Assembly: GCA_950295325.1 (NCBI GenBank)
Contig: OX485804.1
Coordinates: 14,632,001-14,696,000 of the forward strand
Length of the DNA stretch: 64,000 nt
Source of the DNA: Polytrichum commune
Lineage: Eukaryota; Streptophyta; Polytrichopsida; Polytrichales; Polytrichaceae
Direction: 5' to 3'
The position numbers and the translations under genes were made by a program. Each line of letters opens with the position of its first letter. Position 1 is the stretch's first letter. This document shows positions 1 to 12,874 of the stretch, piece by piece. The notes beneath the pieces were generated by a model that did no database searches, had not been told where the DNA came from, and saw only the letters and a program-made list of their open reading frames with translations.

Positions 1-2100
1 TTAGTGATGGTGACACTACATGGATAGTTTACATTAAGTACTGAGCAAGACAAATAGGATTGGTAAATATTTAGTGTACTACCTAGTTTGGTGACGTGGC
101 ACAAGTGCATTTAAATTATGAATTGTCAAGATTTGAAGACTTATATGATCTTCAATTGGTTTAGCAAGCTTGTAAGGTGCATCTTTGGTAGGTCGTAGGT
201 TTTGGTGGGTCTATTAGTTGGTAGTGGGTGGATAAACGTGTCGGGAGGAATGTCAAAAAGAAGATTCAAATGAAAGAACATCCAATGTGTTGAATTATGC
301 TCCCAACCTATCATCAAGAAGTAAACAAGTATACAAATAAATACAATGGAAGTTAAATTATAAATCAAAAATCAAATCCAAACACCACACCTAAAATTAA
401 GGTAAAATAGGGGTAGAACACAAAAACAATCCAATTAACTGAAAAGTGAATATAAACATGAAAAGGGAACATAAAAATAAATGTAATAGACAAAAGGTTA
501 AAGTTGAATTTTACGAATATAAATACAAGCATGTGATGCGCAAAGATTTTGCAACTACACTATTTTGTGTAATTAATGTAGGTGGAAAATTCATGAGGAT
601 TGAAATTTAGTGTGGCCCATATTAATTTTATAATACTTTCCTTGGTTATCATTAGCACTTTATAGTACTTGCCTTGCCTTGGATTTTCATCCAAATATGC
701 AAACAACAAAGTCCAAACTAATTTTTCACACTGGAAATGAGAGTGGGCCACTTCAAATTATAATAATAAAAATAATGTGGGTTATTGGGAATTAGTGTGA
801 CCCACACTAATTAGACAAAACAATGTAACCAGAGTAGGGGCCCAAGTCCCCTTGGTGACTGAGAATAATATTACAAAATTTTCTTAAGAAATAAGTGAGT
901 TATTTCTACATATATACCACTTTAGAAACTCAAGTGAGTAAATGGTGAGTAAGTATCATCATGTTTGATATCAATCAAGTGATTCTATTTGAGATATTAT
1001 ATTAATTTTGTTTTCATGCGGGTATTGGTGTTTCATGAGAAATAATCTTCTAATCCTAGTTGGGGGTTATGTACCATGCAATAATACTAGGCCAATTTAT
1101 CTACTTATTACGGTGTCAACTCAAGTGTCAAATCTAGTATAAAAATATTCTTCAATCTTATGCATTTGGGTTTCAATTTTTTGTATGATTGCATTGTAAT
1201 TCTTGTTACTAATCGAGCATGTTCTTACATTGAACCATCACACATACCATTGCGTCATATTTATAACATCTTTCAAAAAAAAAAAGGACAAAATATGAGG
1301 CATGATCCACCCAACCTTGAGCCTTATATATATGTAGGACCTAAGAGTTGAAGCTCCCCTAAACTCGCCCTCAAGCATAAAGTTAAAAGACTCTCCTTCC
1401 ATGCCTTTGGGGTGAGTTAAGTGCTCTAAACTAATTATTGTTACTTATGAGGTGAGAACATTGTATAAAATCATAGTCCCAACTAGTGGTTAACTCCCCT
1501 TTACCTTTTAAAATTAATAAATCTCCCAGGGTGGAGTCCTCTAGTCTTACAAATAATAGAATCTAGTTGGAATTAGAGATAGCGAACACAAATAACAAAT
1601 AAATACATGCTACACACCTCCCCATCTAGAAATAAACATATGTGTTTATGTACTACAAATCCTAAATTGTAGTGAATCAAAACAATAGACCACCCACGGA
1701 ATTTAAACCAAGCCATGGGATCGGTATTTGAACTCATGCTCCATGCCACTTACAAGGCAAGACAAATTGATAATAATGCCTTGTTTACAAGATCTTGTGC
1801 AAGTTTGAGGAAATGAAAAGGCGCATATCCTCAAGATATCTTTCGCCTCAAATTGCTATTTGTTGCTATCCAATTGTAAAATTCCTCCCAACGTAGAAGA
1901 ATTTCCTACTTTTGAAGGTAATAGGTCTTCATCCTTGACGAAATACTACTTTTACCTCCACTAGAGAAGCATTAGTGATGACCTCAAATGGCTTCTGAAC
2001 TTGGGTAAGATTTAAACTAGCGCATGTGTTGAAACACATTTAACAATTTCAAAAGCACGTTGACTTAATCTTGCTTCGTGTCAAAGATATCAAAGGTGTC
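1..2100. other. AT-rich stretch without a recognised gene
   Basis: Both strands contain only short open frames (at most about 75 codons) with no family resemblance that I can see. The DNA is AT-rich, with many stops in all frames. The right end grades into a retrotransposon relic. No RNA gene, long repeat or promoter could be supported by eye. Confidence 0.6.
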
Positions 2101-3430
2101 ACTGAAGTAAAAGATCCATGGATAAATATGCTTAAGTAATTACAAAGCCCCAAAAAAGACCATCATCGTCCAATTTCAAGAGGTTTATGCCTCTTTGTAA
2201 TAGTTTCAATCTTCCTAGAATCCACCTTAATGCCCTTTTTGCTGACACATGGCCTAAGTAGTGCATTTTTTCTTTTCCAAAATGACACTTAATCACCTTG
2301 TTGTAAAATTAATTCTTTATTAGAACTTGAGGTATTTGTTTTAAATGTTGTGCATGATCCACCACACTCTTTTAGAAAAGTAAGAAATCATCAAGATACA
2401 CAAATACAAACTTCCCAATGAACTTATGTAAATTTTGGTTCATCACTCCTTGAAAAGTAGCTTGGGCACTAGTAAGTTTGAAACTTAAGACCGACAACCA
2501 ATAATGTCCAAACGGGGTTTTGCACGTTGTCTTAGGTGCAACATCCATTGATATACAAATTTGGTGATATCCTTGTGCCAAATATAGAGATAAAATTACA
2601 TGAGTGCCTATTAAGTGATCAAACAAATCATCAATACAAGGTGATGAATAACGATTCTTTGTTGTTTGCTTATTGAATGTACAATAATTGACACCATTTG
2701 CAATGTTCCATCATTTTCTTGACAAATATTATGGAAAACCCATAGAATGATGAATTGGGCTCAATCCATCTTTTTTCCAAGTATTCCTTGATTTATGCAT
2801 TGACTTCTTGCACCTCTAGAGGACTCAACCTATAGAGACACTTGAAAAGTGGTTGCATGTCCAGTTCAAGAGGTAATCCACTTGGTAAAGACTAAAACAC
2901 ATTAGCAAATTCTTCCAACAATGTGGCATAAGGTGGTCACACCCTGTCCTCTATGTCATTTCCAACCGCAATCAGTTGAACTAGGAATAAAGTTGCCCCC
3001 TTTTTAATTGCATGGCAATGAATTATGAGAATTTGGACTTTAGCTTTGCATTGGATTCACATACACATTCATTTTATGACGTCCCTTAAAAACACACACA
3101 ACATTCAAATGAAAATCCAAACGTGCCTTTTGTTGTCCTAGCCAATCGTTGCTCAATATCATGTCAATACCATCACTTAATTTAAAGACAAGGCAATTAA
3201 ATTGACTTTGATATTATTGTATGTTAACATGGACTTTAATATGCCCGTCCATAGAACTTGATCACCATTGCCTAGTACCAAAGTGTGACTACTCATCTTC
3301 ATTTTCAACTCCAAGATATTGACAAAAGCAAAACTCACACTATCCATTGAAACAAATGCTTTGTGATGCGCAACCTGCCTTGGGAAGTTCATCATCAATT
3401 TGAGATGATAGAGTGAGTTTATTCAAAACG
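2100..3430 (-). mobile_element. Ty3/gypsy retrotransposon pol remnant (protease and reverse transcriptase)
   Basis: Read on the minus strand, pieces of a gypsy polyprotein appear in the expected order. At 3400-3060 is a retropepsin-like segment: LVLGNGDQV, then IDMILSNDWLGQQKARLDFH, which matches the family pattern 'G.D.ILG..WL....A..D'. At 2626-2372 is a reverse transcriptase segment with GYHQI, KTPFGHYW and the catalytic box FVYLDDFLLF (YLDD). Just beyond, at about 2300-2160, the pattern 'YLGH.VS..GI.VD..KI' is still readable across frames. Stops and frame changes separate every block, so this is a dead fragment. No LTRs, gag or integrase were found next to it. Confidence 0.8.
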
Positions 3431-3828
3431 TACGGCCTAACGTCATCCACATATACTTGCCATAATTTAGAATTAGAATTAAATTAGTGCAACAACTTAA
3501 ATCTTGTCAAAGTTTTTTTAACTTGGTTCTTTGCCTTATGTTTTTTGACAACAAAATATGCATTGTTATCATAGGGTACCCACCGTATCTTGTCTTTATG
3601 TCACAGAAACACCCTCAATTGTCAAAACCTTCACATTACAATATCACCATCAAAAGTTGGGGTCAAAACTGACCAAAAGGTTACCACCTTGCACCTCTCC
3701 ATCCCGTGAGGTAGGTACCCAAGGTTTGCAAGTTTCTTGTCAACTTTCATCCCCAATCAAAGTTTGCCAATCCTAACAAGACTTCCTTACTAGGTCAATA
3801 ATATCCATAAATTTGGGAACCCAAAATT
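3431..3828. other. Intergenic, nothing recognised
   Basis: This short stretch lies between the gypsy relic and the 3' end of the EXD1-like pseudogene. The plus-strand open frames here (61 and 72 codons) overlap each other and resemble nothing I know. Confidence 0.5.
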
Positions 3829-6800
3829 TCAAAGCAAACAAGACCGAAGAGCCTTCATTCTCGATGAGTGTCCGCAACACTCCTTCCAGTTGGGGTTGTT
3901 ATTGGAGAAGGTTGATGGGTATGCAGACAACATCAAGGAATCCATAACTAACCAATAGCGATTTTGTTGGAACAAGTTAAAAGCCCAATATCCATGCATT
4001 CTATTCAAATAAACCTTCCACGCAATATTTTCTCTGCCTTTTTGCACCTCCTTCATGGCTCCAATGACAAATATCTGCACACAATGGCACCTCAACAAAA
4101 AATTCTTATTCCAGGAGAATATAAAGATCTTAGAAAACAACAATTACCTTGTGCAAGTCGCAATTGGTGAAGCAGGGCAACAACCCATGGAATAATTTAT
4201 GGGACATGATTTCCATTTGTAAGTGATTTCAGACAAAGGTTCGGTAACCATATGCTAGGTTATAAGCCAACAAGGAACTACTTTTGAGAAACAAAGAGTA
4301 TGTGACAAAAGCTTGGAACTCAAATATATACTATAACTTTTCAAGAGTCAAAGTGTAGATTTTGCTTTGTCTGGAGGGCCTTTTGCTCCACCAATGAAGA
4401 TATTAGCCCTGCATTTTAGAGTAATGATTGTCAAAATATTTTGTCTGGCAGGGGATATAATGTTCTTGTAAGTATCAAGTTTTAGACGATGCTTTCAAAT
4501 CTCAACAACCAAAGCACAAAAGATTAATAATAATAATAAAAACCCAATTTACATATCCAAGCCCAATACCAATAACAACTATTTGGTTTCAACCAAAACC
4601 TCAAGTTCCACCAAGAAAATCAAAACCAATGTGGTAGTCCATAGAAATAAAGAAACGAAAACAAAAGGAAAGTGAAAGATTAATGATTCATGAAAATACA
4701 CAATACTTTCTAAGTTGATTAAACAACCTCCCCTGTTCATATTTAGATAAAACTTGAAAATTTTGTATAAATGAGAAGCAGTTTGTGTTAACAATCAACC
4801 CAAAAATTTCCCAGATAGTATCATCCGGCCATAACATGCATGATTGCTTGATGGCAAGGATAGAAGAGCCATTTTTGCCAATGATATGACTCATCTTCCC
4901 ATGAGGAACATCCACCATTGCCAGCACCTCCTCTCGGGGCACCTCCACATTGCGTAAATATTCTGATAGCCAAAACAACGTACTATTTTTCCTATTTAAA
5001 CAAGGACCTTAAAACAAATTGAACATAACTAGCAAGTAAATTTGTCAAATGTTCACATAGAATCTTTAAGTGAATAATGTTCGAACCTAGGAGAGTTGGT
5101 AGAGGAAAATCCAAAAAACAAAATTGTCAGCATAGAAACAACGGTAGTAAAGGGAGCCCTGAACACTTAGATGCCACTTGGACAATTCTGTCAGAAATTT
5201 CACCATGCACTCATGAATTTCCAAGAGGAAACGCACATCATGAGCTACTACTCAATTCATCATTGTTGTCCAGGGTCTGTGTGTCCAAAATTTAGGATCC
5301 TGCACACAATGCACATGTCCCTTATTTCAAAATGGAATCTTCACACTTTGCAAGTTTGAGATGTAAACATTCAGGATACTGAATATAAGAAGATTGGATG
5401 ATACTTGTTGGCCCATCACAAACTTGACTTGTATTATCCATAATTTGATACCTTTTATTAAGTTCTTACACATTTCATTTTCATGAATTTATATGTTTAG
5501 CAAAACCCACAACTTTGATCATGTTTAAATACAACACCATCTATTTTAGTTAGTATTTAGATCATCAAGTTCACCAAAATGATAGTACTACATAGTCCAC
5601 AAGCAAAATCGAGAATTAATAACTTTAACACATAATTCATGAAACTAGAAGCTACGTTTCTCCAAAGAAACCGGAATCCCCAAGGTACAGAGGATGGGTG
5701 AGCATATTCTAACGTATCTTGAACAAATAGAAACCAATTTCTTGTCTAGAATCCAACAACATTTTCATAGTACTATACCAGGAATGTCAACAACTAACAT
5801 TCCTCAAGAGCCCCCTGAACCTTCTTCTTCTCGTCATAGGCCACACGTGCATAACATTATGTTAAAAAACTGCTCACAAATTTCAATTTTTTTTCTCAAA
5901 GATAATATTTGTCAAACATTTGTTTTTCAATATTACATCATTCCTTACTTAGAACAAGCTTCATTCCGGAATCCCTACTCAATACCTAAAGTAGATAAGC
6001 ACACACATCAACTGCAAGTTACAAAACACTCAACTAAAGACATATTTTATTCTCTAAGGTACAACTGAATATGTACCACAATATTGTTCATCTACCAAAA
6101 GATCCAAAAAGGAGATATAGTCATTAGGCATACAATTCTTCCCTTCCTGCTCCTCTAACAGTGAGTATGCAACCTACCACAACTCTAGGAGAATTAATGA
6201 TAGTGTCTAGGTCGAGGTGACACAAAATAACAAAATTGATACCTTGATCAGTAAATAAATAGCAATCCATTTGATACTACAAATCTTAAATTATTATGCA
6301 AACAAACTAGAGTGCAATAAACATTTAACAACACCGCCTTCAAAAAGAATCACACACGTGCAAAGTAAAGCTAAATGAGACAAAAAAATTGTTATTATGT
6401 TTTAGTGAACATTGTTTACTGCGAGCAAACAACATGTCCAAACTATTGCAGGTGCATGTTTTTTGCGCCAATCTTTGCACTAATTAATGAAACAACCATC
6501 TTTTGAAGTAGGACTTTTCTAACCAACTTCGCAATAACAATTAACATAAATGTTTATTTGCAAATCCTTCAAGGTCTAGATCATGACAATAACCTTCAAT
6601 TAAGCCTTGACTTGTGCATGAGAAATCTCCATTACCACAATCTTTGTCCAAAATTATCAAACATTGATTGATTTGAGTGTCAAAGATGTTGTCGAGCTTG
6701 ATCAAATACTGGAAATAGAGGGCATGTCAGATTACCGAGAGAAATGAGTTTGTACTTAGCATTACAACATGTCCTTTCATAGAAGACTGACTAGTCATAT

Positions 6801-7743
6801 TTCTATCAACAAAAATTAGACTGAAGAAAGTGAGACTACAAATGGGCTTCTAAAAAACTGAAAGCACCAACAAGACAACAACAAATTGCTCAACGTGAAA
6901 GAGGTTCAGTTGCAAAACAAACACCTCATTACATGTAGATGAAGAGCACCATAACAAATGCCTTGCGGTAATCTCATATATAAGTAGTATTTTCTCATGT
7001 TCATTGATTACAATATACCAATTGTAAACCGCCACTAATGGACTTGAATATTAATAAACTTTGACTGAAAATACATAGTCTTGCAACTACAATTAGTTGC
7101 TATGAAAGTGTCAATATCTTGCATCACATATGCATATTATACATTGAATGATAGGTAAAGGAGATCGAATGTTGACAAGAGGTGAAGGGCACCTCACTAT
7201 CGCGTTTATAGTCATGACAAACTTTGGTGACATGGAGTGACTCCAAAGTTGGCTTACATGCTTGCATCAATGCATCTCCACCTTCCATTGTGTCCACCAG
7301 GTAGACAACATCATCAAATGCGAGACGCCATTTGTGAAAATTGATGAACTGATTAGATTAGGGTGAACTTGCTTGCCAACTGGGTCATATCATATCAAAA
7401 ACTGGAAGGACCATGAAGAGTTGCAAATGACTTCACAAACTACAAATTTAAATATAGATTGGGAGAACATACTGACAAGGGAGGCACCTCAAATGCATAG
7501 AGCATTTGGGGAAGACGTAGGAAGAGAACATACTTGCATGATGCATAGGCAACCATACCAGGCAAAATCTACACCTCCATAGTCAAAGCCAACATTGACA
7601 AGTGACTGGTCAACATTGAGTTGTATAAAGGCCACTAGAAGATGTGTAGAGTTTGTGACAATATGCACGGGCACATGCAACATCCAAGGCTCTCCATCTC
7701 CAGATTGATTACGGCTCCTATACCCTAGCCATTCCAATGTCAT
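3829..7743 (-). pseudogene. EXD1-like 3'-5' exonuclease / KH-domain gene, decayed
   Basis: Nine exon-like blocks occur in the right order on the minus strand and match the plant proteins that combine a DEDD 3'-5' exonuclease with a C-terminal KH domain. They are: E1 7743-7534 (VPVHIVTNST, GFDYGGVDF, CLCIMQ, donor GTATGT); E2 7348-7193 (VVYLVDTMEGGDAL, HDYKRDSE, donor GTGCCC); E3 6723-6673 (ALYFQYLIKLDN, DTQ); E4 6173-6077 (VAYSLLEEQEGKN, NDYISFLDLL); E5 about 5844-5800 (YDEKKKVQGALEE); E6 5299-5087 (DPKFWTHRP, DVRFLLEIHECMV, SLYYRCF); E7 4962-4836 (KH motif IIGKNGSSILAIKQSC); E8 4408-4366 (ANIFIGGAKGPPDK); E9 4074-3829 (IFVIGAMKEVQKGREN). Defects: E6 has an in-frame TGA at 5254-5252; the motif-I glutamate of the DxE pair is Gly (DYGG); E3 and E5 lack a clear acceptor AG; E3 lacks a GT donor; E8 has a GC donor. 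Family assignment is from remembered motifs. The exonuclease is very probably inactive, and the locus is probably a pseudogene. Confidence 0.85.
4836..4962 (-). pseudogene. KH-domain exon of the EXD1-like locus
   Basis: The exon starts after the acceptor CTATCAG and ends before a GT donor (GTTATG). It leaves two bases that join in phase with the single leading base of the next exon (4408-4366). It encodes VEVPREEVLAMVDVPHGKM followed by a GxxG-type KH loop (GKNG). This domain would bind single-stranded nucleic acid. It is the best preserved part of the locus. Confidence 0.75.
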
Positions 7744-8169
7744 TTAAGTATTAACCAAATGCAAGTTCCAACCATACATCATCAACACTCATTCTAAAAG
7801 ACAACAAGATGAAGATTGGAGGTATGAAACTGTTTAATTATTCTCAGGTTTCAACTTAGATACACAAAGCAAAAATACCCCCTACATCACGTGCTACTAA
7901 TCCATAATTTCTCAACATCTATTGTTATTCCAACATCTAGCCAATGTTTGTACCCAATTACAAGTTACTGAAATTTTTCCAAGAGCATACAAGAGCACTC
8001 CAAAATAACAGTATGATCTATTTATCTGTTTCAATTGTGAGCGATTACTACACAATAGGACATTCATGGAGTGGTTTAACTCAAAGGGTTCCTTAGAAAC
8101 TCCCTCATAGTGGAGACAAAAATTAGTAGTGTATTTTTACTCATGATTTATTCAAGAAGTGGATGCTTT
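7744..8169. other. Gap between EXD1-like locus and LINE
   Basis: This is the 5' side of the minus-strand EXD1-like locus; an in-frame stop immediately precedes its ATG at 7743. No gene is recognised here. The left edge of the LINE is not sharply visible, and no target duplication could be defined. A LINE ORF1 was not identified. Confidence 0.4.
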
Positions 8170-8920
8170 AACATTAACCTAACTTACAAAGCCTCATCAC
8201 CTACACTCAAATAAATATATCAATCATTACCATTCAAAAAACTAAGCTCCTAACAACAAAATCCACGAAATATATCCAAAACTTATTCCCACAATACAAA
8301 TTCATATTTAACAACACACACACACTCACAAGATGTATTCATCAACGGATGCCCTATACACCCGGAAGGGGCGGTTTGCTCACACTTATACACAACAAAT
8401 ATCCCTTCCCCAGTATTATCACCAAAATCCCCACACCATCAAATATCTCATCATACCTTCAAATAATGCGAATAAACAACCAACCATAACAACCATAGCT
8501 AATTATTCACATGTACATGCCCACACACCTAAAAGATATCCGACTCATTTATAACATAAAATAAAACCACAATCACTAGCCAAATCACTGTACACCCAGA
8601 TCACATCTACATTTTGTGCGGAAATTTTAACTGAGATATTGCACTTATTGGCAGACAAAATGACAACCTCAACACACCACCACAATAAGAAGATATACAA
8701 TGGAGGACCTTTACTGCATTCCTAAATTTGGAATACATCCCAATAAACACCACATTCTTAAGACAAGGTGGTAATAACTATACATTCACCAACTTGATTG
8801 ATGGTTTTTTCATCAACTCGCCACATAATAGTAGATATTCTTCTACAACAAACACCCATATAGACCTAAACTCAGACCACTATCCAATTACCATGTATAT
8901 ACCACACAACACACTACTAG
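8170..8920 (+). pseudogene. LINE APE-type endonuclease domain remnant
   Basis: Several frames give the usual APE landmarks in order. ISIITIQKTKLL corresponds to the family's 'I..IQE.K' box, with the catalytic Glu replaced by Lys. IIHMYMPTHLKDIR corresponds to 'I.NVY.P......R'. CGNFN (about 8620) corresponds to 'GDFN', and LNSDHYPI (about 8875) to the 'SDH' box. Stop codons follow GNFN, and the frame changes at least once, so the domain cannot be translated intact. Confidence 0.75.
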
Positions 8921-9819
8921 CAAGACCCATATTCTCCAATAACACTACACAAACTAGGATTCTAAACCCGATACCACCTGAAAACCTTGATAATTTTAAT
9001 ATTAATTTTTTTGAAAAAAACTCCATACAAATCAACGCTTTAATCACTCTTCTTCAAACCACGATAATCTCACAAATACCCAATGGCAAAATACATGCGA
9101 CTCACTCGACATCATAATAAGAAAAATCTCACAAAACATTGAAAAAACATGTAGTGCAGTTCCAATATCACAACTTACAAATCGTACGGCCCAACAAGGC
9201 GGCTGCTTATCACGTAAATTAGCTAAACCATAGAAAAAACACTTAGCCACGTATCACCTAATCAAGAAAACCATATACATTACAAAAAACGACCCAAATT
9301 GGCAAATACATCCAATACTAAATGAAATACATAACCACCAACATGTATAAATCCCCAACCCACCCACAACAAACATCTCACTAAACGTATGGATAAACGA
9401 AATAGCAGCCATTGCAAAAACCGCCAAGAAACAAACTACAGAGATAACCACAAAATACACTAAAAAATGCATTCTAAAAGCAATATCAAAATATAGACTA
9501 TTCTATGAAAAAATCCGAAGAATGTAAACATGTAGGTCTTCAAAAATTCAAAAATTTCACCCCTAGACTCTATCACTGGTAGACAAAATAACATTTTAAT
9601 TAATCCCGAAGACATCGCAAAAGAAATACATATACAACAATCCATTAGTAACCGCCCCACAGTTCCTACATGTGAACATCAAACAACACACCCACAACAT
9701 TGCACGTGTCGAGTACGACAATATCCATGGCACGACCTCGACGGCTTTACCATAGACCGACATGAAGATCCTCAAATCCCATTACATACATATTTCGATC
9801 CATAAACATATGACCTATG

Positions 9820-11112
9820 CCTCAAAAACCTTGGTAATAACAAAACTCCTGGCCCATACAAAATTCCCAATTCAATATAAAAACACGCCACCACGTTTTC
9901 ACAAACTACTGTTTTTATTCTTCAAACACTGCTATAAACAAAAACAAATCCTTGCATCATGAAAAACGAGCCTCATAATTCTACTCTATAAGAAAAGTAA
10001 TCCATCATAACTTACAAATAATAGATCTATTGTTCTAGCCAATATCATATATAAACTATACATAAACACTTTGACATCCATCTCGGCCTATGGAGAAACA
10101 CACCAAATATTATATGATAGCCAAGAAGAATTCAAAGCAGAAAAATGAACATCCAGACAACTTTAAGTACTTATTGTTGCTCTGGAAGATGTAAGATTTA
10201 CAAATTATGATATATATATTTTATACATAGACTTAAAAAATGCCTTTGGCTCCACAGACCACGCTAAACTCCTAGCTATAATGAAGGACTTTGGATATCT
10301 AAATGATACCATAAATCCAATTAGAAACATATACTCACAATCCAATACCACATTCATTAGAGAACACTTCGGTAAAACACAACCCATCCCCATTAAAAGA
10401 GGAACAATATAGAGAAACATCCTAAGCCCATATCTATTCATCATATTCTTAAAACCCCTTCTTAGGTGGTTACAACAAGGAAATAAGAGATACACATTTT
10501 GAACATCCAAAGTAAAATTCTCCTCAACAGCATATGCCGATGACTTAGCAACAATTGCCAACATATTAAAATCACTACAAACACAACTCAACAAACTTGA
10601 CAAATTCTGTGAATGGGCAGACATGGATCTTGGAATTCCCCAATGCACAATTATTGGATGCTCGAACAAATCCAAAGTGAACCCCCTAGCATTTAAAAGT
10701 CAAATTTAAGCTACCAATATAAACTACATAAACGAACCCATATCAGTTTTGAGTAAAAACGAACCATACACATATCTAGGAATAAACCTTGTCCCCTCAC
10801 TAAAATAGAAAAGACAAATACACGCCACCACCACCAAAGTTATAAAAGGCCTAAACCTTGTTGCTTGCCTAGCCACTATGAAACAAAAAATTAATATGAC
10901 AGACACAGTTATACGTGCTGGAATCGCATACAATTTCTACGTTGTACCATACTTCCTACCTGCCATAAAAACATTTAACAAGAAAATTATAGCCCTCCAC
11001 AAAACAATATGCGGACCACCAAAATGCACGCCAAACATAGTCACGCAACTCCCTCATGATTTATTTGGAATAGAAATTTTTTCACTAAAAAACACTTACT
11101 TACGATGCATAT
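9820..11112 (+). pseudogene. LINE reverse transcriptase domain remnant
   Basis: Recognisable RT boxes in order: NNKTPGPYKIPN (compare 'NKSPGPDGIP'), RSIVLANIIYKLY, YIDLKNAFGSTDHAKLL (the first catalytic Asp), RGTI followed by a stop where 'QGD' is expected and then LSPYLFIIFLKPLLRWL, and AYADDLATIAN (the catalytic YADD). The thumb-like part continues to about 11112. Stops occur inside the domain (in RGTI*RN, YTF*TS and elsewhere), so it is inactive. The catalytic Asp pair is still present. Confidence 0.85.
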
Positions 11113-11309
11113 GAGAGCAACTACAACATGCCCTTCATGACACATGTAGACTTGGGAAAATTTACAACGGATTACTACAATTTATACTAGCAACATTTGG
11201 TGGCGCCAAAGAAATACCTCGCATCAAATACCACCATTGTAACCGATCACCTATAACTTGAACACTATTTTTACTTTAAAAAGAAGCCGGAATTCACCTA
11301 AAAAATACA

Positions 11310-12870
11310 TTGGACAACTTCATATTTAACACATGCCCACTTGAAAACGTCTGGATGCAAGAAGCGCAAAACATACATAGCCTAAATCATAAAACATCAC
11401 TTAAATCACTACAAAAATTACTACTGCACAATATCATTGAACTAGGGCAACTCACTCTCCCCAATGGCCTTAATATGATGAGCCCAAATGATTTTAAAAG
11501 CTATCATTCCAACCCTACCAAGCTAATCAAAAGCACACTTAACATTGCTCAACAACTATTATGTCACTCCTCCTGCCCCCCACAATGTCAACAACCATGC
11601 CCGCACCACCACCCCCAAGAATCCTAAAAGACAACTACATCATAATAAATCACAACATTCTCCCTAGACAACCTGGTCCTCCAATACATCACCCAAATCC
11701 ACCTCACCCACACCAACCACCCCCACCAAGAGACGTTCTCAAAGACCCTGGACAATTCCCTATCCACACAATCCTTGACCATAAAAAAACGACAATACAC
11801 TAACTCCAATGGAATAACGAAAAACGACACATTATATCTATGCCAATGGATAATAAGAAATAATAACACCTATAACAAATGGTGAACCCAAAGAGATCTA
11901 TTCCCTTGGTACGACGCTAACACTTGTGCACATAATACCGGACTACTAACTCAATACTAAACCAAAAGACAACACAAACACTTCTCGAACCTAATAAACG
12001 CCCATTTTGTCACATAACAATAACGAGATACGAGATATGTTACCCCCGCAACAATTATAGCATTGGCACATATTTCTATCAATGAATGCAATCCTGAAAA
12101 CGATATAGAAACCACCGCCAATACTATCCAAACACACTTCGATGTCGCCCACATATACGAAAACAATGGACGGCACCTCACCACCATCCCAAAAACTAGA
12201 CTACATTGGCTATGGAAACAATACCAACTCACAAAAAACACCCCACATGGACTAGAACCACCCACACAACCATTTGAAACTGAAATGGTATGATTATACC
12301 AAAGATAAGAATACTGTATTCCTAAATATGACCCTCTGAAACTAGCCCAATACATAATACCAACTCCAATATTAAACTTTCTCACTACATCATTCAATAT
12401 CAATCATTCATATTTTTCATCTCCAGTCACATGCCCTACACAACTCAATCAATTTTACTCTCCATTCTCACGTGATAAAATATTTGGATCCTTAGGGAAA
12501 GCCTTTGACCATAAATGGAAAGGAATAGGCTATGACCACCCCAATAATGCAAAAGACTTACAACAGGCTATACACTGGGCCCGTCTTGCCGCCAAAAAAG
12601 GCCCAAACACCATCACAATACTCATCTCACCTGATACAAACTGGTACCAAAACTTCAACCCACACTCCGGCCCATTCCCAAACACACATATGAAGAACCT
12701 ACTATACCACCAGAATTCAACATACCAAGGAAAGAACTTTCTACACTACAAATACTCTGCATACACCACTAAAATAACTACATAGGAACCCATGAACAAC
12801 TAAATCAACTCACCCATATTGTAAATAATCTCTCAATACCACAACTATATACACAAATTGCCACACATAC
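11310..12870 (+). pseudogene. LINE region between RT and RNase H, with a possible adenine-methyltransferase-like segment
   Basis: Broken frames continue with the same A/C-rich composition as the RT. At about 12063-12293 an open stretch contains RLHWLWKQYQLTKNTP. At about 12420-12690 the reading FYSPFSRDKIFGS, AFDHKWKGIGYDHPNN, AIHWARLAAKKGP, ITILISPDTNWYQN resembles the layout of Dam-type N6-adenine methyltransferases: a 'W.G' then '(D/N)PPY', a helix, then 'LLPA.T...W'. The motif-IV position reads DHPN rather than NPPY. This is pattern recognition only. The segment is interrupted by stops on both sides and may be something else. Confidence 0.35.
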
Positions 12871-12874
12871 CCCC

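Noticed and set aside
10205-10675. A 156-codon minus-strand frame
   Set aside because: Exactly antisense to the LINE reverse transcriptase YADD region; a shadow.
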